Shown here piece after piece: positions 5,824 to 8,881 of a DNA stretch of 8,881 nt (positions are counted from its first letter, which is position 1; each line of letters begins with the position of its first letter). Below the pieces are notes generated by a model that saw nothing but the letters and a program-made list of their open reading frames with translations, ran no database searches and was not told the origin of the DNA. The position numbers and the translations under genes were made by a program. The stretch comes from Acidobacteriaceae bacterium (GTDB lineage: Bacteria > Acidobacteriota > Terriglobia > Terriglobales > Acidobacteriaceae): the NCBI GenBank assembly GCA_003165855.1, contig PMXH01000148.1, forward strand, positions 1 through 8,881, in the 5' to 3' direction.

Positions 5824-7020
5824 TTAAGGATACGAGATTTTACCCAGGACCGCCGCGCGCTTCGCTCCTGTCGCCGAAGGAACATTCGAAGGGCGCCGGT
5901 GCCACGTCTCGTGCGCCAGAACGGCAAAGGCCACGGCCTCTTTCGCGGCCGAGGGCACGCCGAATTCGTCAGAGAAGCGCAGCCGCAATCCGAGCGGCGC
6001 GAGCTCGCTGGTTAACATCGACACGAGCGTAGAGTTTTTGGCTCCGCCGCCGGAAAGAATCATCTCCTGAAACGCCGGCTTCCGCGTGGAGGGAGAGTTC
6101 TTCGCCGCATGCGGCCGCACGGCATCCGCAATCGACCTCGCGGTCAGCGCGGTGGCCGTAGCGACTACATCCTGCTTATGAGAACGTTCGCAGCTTCGCA
6201 GAAATTCACTGACAAACTCGCGGCCAAATTCTTCGCGGCCCGCGGTCTTGGGCGGAGCTCTCTTGAAGAAAGTTCGTTGCAAGAATTTCTTGATGACGTT
6301 ATCCAATACCCTTCCGGAAGCGGCGATTCTGCCGCTGCGGTCGAACGGCTGGCCGAACAGCTTCTCGGTGACAGCGTCGATCACCATGTTGCCTGGGCCG
6401 GTATCGAACGCGACTACATCGTTTGCAGACGCGCCGGCGGGGATCGCGGAAAGGTTAGCGATGCCGCCGACGTTTTGCACAATTCTTCCAACGTGGGCAT
6501 CGCGGAACAGCATGTAGTCGAGAAACGGAACCAGCGGCGCGCCCTTGCCCCCGGCCGCCATATCCGCTGGACGAAAATCCGAGACCACCGGCACGCCCAC
6601 TCTCGCCGCGACGATCGCGGCCTCGCCCGTCTGCCAGGTCGCGACCAGGTTGCGCCCGAGAAAGCGCTGGGGCTCGCCTTGATGATAGAGCGTTTGTCCG
6701 TGGCAGCCGACCAAGTCCGCTTTCACGTGGAACTGGCGCTCGGCGGCCAGTACAGCGTCGGAATAAAGTTCGCCCAGCAGGAAATTCAGCCGCGCCAGAT
6801 CGGCCACGCTGGCTCGCGAAGCATTCATCGCGGCCAGCACCGCCGCGCGAACTTTCGTCGGATAAGAGTATTCGGCGTGGCCGAGCAATTCGAGATTCGG
6901 GCGAGCGAACCTCGTGCGTGCGCGGCTTGAGTCTTCGCCCATGCGCACCAAGGCCACGTTGATACCATCGGCGGACGTCCCGCTCATCACCCCGGCCACG
7001 ATCATTTCTTTCTTCGTCAT
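5824..7020 (-). CDS. anmK: Anhydro-N-acetylmuramic acid kinase
   Basis: This 398-residue cytoplasmic enzyme phosphorylates 1,6-anhydro-N-acetylmuramic acid with ATP and opens the anhydro ring, giving MurNAc-6-phosphate in peptidoglycan recycling. Family motifs are all visible: AGVMSGTSADGI (9-20, phosphate binding), CHGQTLYH (106-113), SDFRPADMAAGGKGAPLVP (147-165), NVGGIANLS (183-191), FDTGPGNMVID (205-215; Asp206 is where I place the general base) and LSGGGAKN (322-329). The length is somewhat above the roughly 370 residues usual for the enzyme, with extra residues around 305-315 and at the C-terminus. ATG overlaps the nagZ stop as ATGA, so the two consecutive recycling enzymes are translationally coupled. 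No MurQ etherase or other MurNAc-6-phosphate enzyme is in the window. Identification is secure. Confidence 0.96.
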   Translation of the reverse strand: MTKKEMIVAGVMSGTSADGINVALVRMGEDSSRARTRFARPNLELLGHAEYSYPTKVRAAVLAAMNASRASVADLARLNFLLGELYSDAVLAAERQFHVKADLVGCHGQTLYHQGEPQRFLGRNLVATWQTGEAAIVAARVGVPVVSDFRPADMAAGGKGAPLVPFLDYMLFRDAHVGRIVQNVGGIANLSAIPAGASANDVVAFDTGPGNMVIDAVTEKLFGQPFDRSGRIAASGRVLDNVIKKFLQRTFFKRAPPKTAGREEFGREFVSEFLRSCERSHKQDVVATATALTARSIADAVRPHAAKNSPSTRKPAFQEMILSGGGAKNSTLVSMLTSELAPLGLRLRFSDEFGVPSAAKEAVAFAVLAHETWHRRPSNVPSATGAKRAAVLGKISYP

Positions 7021-8156
7021 GTCCGCGGCCGCCGTGACTTCTCGCGATCATCCTCCGTCTGATCTTCTTCTGCTCGGACCAGAGCTTCCAGGCGTACTTG
7101 CTCGCTGAATTCCCACAACTTCCGCGAGAGTTTCACAATCGTTGCCGCGGATGGAAGTTTCGTCTTGCGCAACGTTTTGGCCGATTGTTTCTTGAAGGCT
7201 AGTACGCGCCGCACCGATTCCGCCACGCGCTTGGCGAACTGTGGGTCGCGTTCTATCGTCTCTACCAATTCGTCGTAGGCGTCTGCAATGTAGTCCTCAC
7301 GATGGCAGATCAGGCACAAATCTCCACCGGCTCGAACGAACTCAACGGCGGCGTTTCCCACTGGAGCTGCCGACAAGACTCCACCCATTTCCAGGTCATC
7401 CGATACGATCAGGTTGCGGTAGCCAATACGTTTGCGCAGGATGTCCGTGATCCAAACTCTCGAGAGCGACGCGGGGGTCTTATCTTTCGTGACCAGCGGA
7501 TAAGCCGCATGCGAAGCCATGACCAGCGGCATTTGCGCGCGGAGCATGCGGTAAGGGAGCAGGTCTTCGGCCCAAAGCTTTTCTAGCGGCTTCTTGATTA
7601 CCGGCAGTTCGTGATGACTATCGAGTGTGCCCTCGCCCAGGCCGGGAAAGTGTTTGCCGCATCCCAGGACGCTTGAAGCGCGCAGCCCGGCGAGAAATTC
7701 GCGCGCATAGGCAACGGTTTCGCGCGGGTTCGCCGAGACCGACCGCGAGCTCATCACCTTCCGCGAGGCTTGAAACGCCAGATCGAGCACGGGAGCGAAG
7801 TCAATGTTGAATCCCAGGGCGCGGCAGTTTTCTGCAATCACCTGTCCATGCTTGCGGAAGAGTTTGCGGTCGCCGGTAGCGAACACTTCCGCTGCGGAAG
7901 GCGCGGGACCGAACACGTCGCGGAAGCGGTCCACGCGTCCGCCTTCGAGGTCGACACAGGTGAACAGCGGCGTGGAAACGCACTTCTGGCAATCCCGCAG
8001 TAGTTGCCAGGTTTGATCGGCGGTCTTTATATTCCGCGCGAACAGGATCACTCCCGCCGGCTGGAGCCGCGTGAGCAGGGAAGTGAGGTGCGGCGTCATC
8101 TTCGTGCCGTCGAAGCCGACGATCAGGAGCTGACCGATCTGATTCTCGATCTTCAC
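7017..8156 (-). CDS. nagZ: Beta-N-acetylhexosaminidase NagZ, glycoside hydrolase family 3
   Basis: This 379-residue protein removes GlcNAc from GlcNAc-anhydroMurNAc or muropeptides during cell-wall turnover. No signal peptide is present, so it should act in the cytoplasm. GH3/NagZ motifs are in order: IGQLLIVGFDG (7-17), VDLEGGRVDRF (68-78), VMSSRSVSANP (134-144), KHFPGLGEGTLDSHHELP (168-185), MASHAAYP (213-220) and VSDDLEMGG (251-259). Asp253 should be the nucleophile, and Asp179 with His181 the NagZ-type acid/base dyad that separates NagZ from other GH3 enzymes. Residue 173 is Leu where many NagZ proteins have His (PGHG). A charged tail (about 360-379) is not part of the catalytic barrel. 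It starts with GTG, overlapping the upstream membrane protein stop as GTGA, and its own stop overlaps the anmK start. Identification is strong. Confidence 0.95.
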   Translation of the reverse strand: MKIENQIGQLLIVGFDGTKMTPHLTSLLTRLQPAGVILFARNIKTADQTWQLLRDCQKCVSTPLFTCVDLEGGRVDRFRDVFGPAPSAAEVFATGDRKLFRKHGQVIAENCRALGFNIDFAPVLDLAFQASRKVMSSRSVSANPRETVAYAREFLAGLRASSVLGCGKHFPGLGEGTLDSHHELPVIKKPLEKLWAEDLLPYRMLRAQMPLVMASHAAYPLVTKDKTPASLSRVWITDILRKRIGYRNLIVSDDLEMGGVLSAAPVGNAAVEFVRAGGDLCLICHREDYIADAYDELVETIERDPQFAKRVAESVRRVLAFKKQSAKTLRKTKLPSAATIVKLSRKLWEFSEQVRLEALVRAEEDQTEDDREKSRRPRT

Positions 8157-8575
8157 GAAGCGGGGCTCTCTCGATCAGATGGAGGATGCTGATGAATAGC
8201 AGAGTCAAGCCATTTCACGATAACAAAGGTCACTATGATCGCAGCCGACGCAGTGAGCACTTCTCCGCCGAGTGCAGCGACACGCTGCAATCCGCGGGAC
8301 GCGCCAGCGAGCCAAAGGGCGGCGCGAACTGCAGCTTGAGTGCCAGCCATGGCAAAGGCGAGCCTTAACGGCATTGCCCTAAACTGGAAGATGCCAGCGG
8401 CGCAGAAGATCGCGATCACGACCAGAGCGAGCGACCGACCTGGGAGCCGGCCGGGTTGTGCGAGCATCAAAATTAGGTTCCAGATCGACAAAATTGCGAT
8501 GCAAATGACGGCTGCGAGCATGAAGCCGACCTTTGCGGTCATCATTCGATCACTGTTAGTTGCTTGCTCGAACAT
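8153..8575 (-). CDS. Small integral membrane protein of unknown function
   Basis: I do not recognise this 140-residue protein. It has four hydrophobic segments: about 15-38 (VGFMLAAVICIAILSIWNLI), 48-65 (SLALVVIAIFCAAGIF), 68-91 (weaker, with two arginines) and 104-121 (EVLTASAAIIVTFVIVKW). Short polar ends follow, including an N-terminal MFEQATNSDR and a C-terminal HQHPPSDRESPAS. There is no obvious cleavable signal peptide. The start at 8575 is supported by AGGAAGA (8587-8581), five bases upstream. Met11 or Met12 could be alternative starts. The gene lies 36 bp after mutS and its TGA overlaps the GTG of nagZ, so it is co-translated with the recycling enzymes. A role in muropeptide handling is possible from context only; at this size it cannot be an AmpG-type permease, which has many more helices. 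Confidence 0.75.
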   Translation of the reverse strand: MFEQATNSDRMMTAKVGFMLAAVICIAILSIWNLILMLAQPGRLPGRSLALVVIAIFCAAGIFQFRAMPLRLAFAMAGTQAAVRAALWLAGASRGLQRVAALGGEVLTASAAIIVTFVIVKWLDSAIHQHPPSDRESPAS

Positions 8576-8611
8576 GGGACTCTTCCTGATGCCGCTTAGT
8601 CTGTTGCCATC

Positions 8612-8881
8612 CTATTCGATCTGCTTCTTCAACTCCGCCAGCAGATTCAGCGCTTCCAGCGGTGTGAGCCGGTTCAAGTCTACTTCGCGCAACTTCTCCA
8701 GTACCGGTTGCGACAGGGGCGTGAAGATGGTTAACTGCGTAGGAGGAGGCGTGGCTCCGGGCGAAAGATGCTCCGTCAGCTCGCGCTCCGCCGATTCATG
8801 CTCGGCCAGCACCTCGCGCGCCCGCGTGATCACTTCATTCGGTAAGCCTGCCAGCTTGGCGACTTCGATGCCGTAGCTGCG
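8612..8881 (-). CDS. mutS: DNA mismatch repair protein MutS, C-terminal fragment
   Basis: These are the last 89 codons of mutS; the rest lies beyond the right edge. The fragment opens with [18 protein letters not shown], the end of the MutS ATPase domain (the helix-turn-helix used for dimer contact), followed by [12 protein letters not shown] charged, Pro-rich linker leads to QLTIF (8737-8723), which resembles the beta-clamp-binding pentapeptide found at this place in bacterial MutS. The protein ends with [18 protein letters not shown], the conserved C-terminal helix of MutS1 proteins. MutS recognises base mismatches and starts repair together with MutL. The stop is TAG. The match to the family is unambiguous, although only about a tenth of the protein is visible. 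Confidence 0.95.
   Translation of the reverse strand, partial: RSYGIEVAKLAGLPNEVITRAREVLAEHESAERELTEHLSPGATPPPTQLTIFTPLSQPVLEKLREVDLNRLTPLEALNLLAELKKQIE

Noticed and set aside
6109..6930. Long plus-strand open frame (273 codons) opposite anmK.
   Set aside because: The minus-strand frame carries every AnmK motif; this one is Arg/Gly/Ala-rich with no family pattern and is a shadow.

Overview
The window looks like chromosomal DNA from a high-GC, diderm, soil-type bacterium. The outer-membrane secretin, the lipoprotein signal peptide and the style of the proteins (stand-alone TPR-secretin, NagZ with a PGLG motif, YmdB-type phosphoesterase) fit Acidobacteriota best. That placement is inference from protein character; there is no rRNA or other phylogenetic marker here apart from a MutS fragment.

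Layout: one gene fragment at the left edge (3-275, plus strand) encodes the C-terminus of a DsbA-like thioredoxin-fold protein. Everything else is on the minus strand, so transcription reads from right to left. In that order come: the C-terminus of mutS (8881-8612, cut by the window edge), a small four-helix membrane protein (8575-8153), nagZ (8156-7017), anmK (7020-5824), a DUF1697 protein (5748-5200), a family-5 peptide-binding lipoprotein (5200-3662), an SRPBCC-fold protein (3665-3120), the ymdB-type metallophosphoesterase (3085-2294), and a 619-residue secretin (2157-298) that converges on the DsbA-like gene.

Four junctions are stop/start overlaps (GTGA, ATGA, TGATG, ATGA). The gaps are 36 bp (mutS to membrane protein), 75 bp (anmK to DUF1697), 34 bp (SRPBCC to ymdB) and 136 bp (ymdB to secretin). 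The block from the membrane protein to ymdB therefore reads as one or two operons. The clear functional theme is cytoplasmic cell-wall recycling: NagZ removes GlcNAc from GlcNAc-anhydroMurNAc and AnmK phosphorylates the anhydroMurNAc released. The peptide-binding lipoprotein downstream could capture murein peptides or other oligopeptides, but no permease or ATPase is in the window. The secretin is probably an independent unit, because it sits behind a structured 136-bp gap.

Non-coding sequence is scarce. Three places hold structure not explained by genes: a 13-bp stem that pairs the two convergent TAG stop codons (266-307), two consecutive inverted repeats in the ymdB-secretin gap (2218-2308), and a run of four GATTTGTAAG-like repeats just after the anmK stop (5766-5823). 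I see no mobile element, CRISPR array, tRNA or rRNA, and no convincing evidence of a wholly new system.
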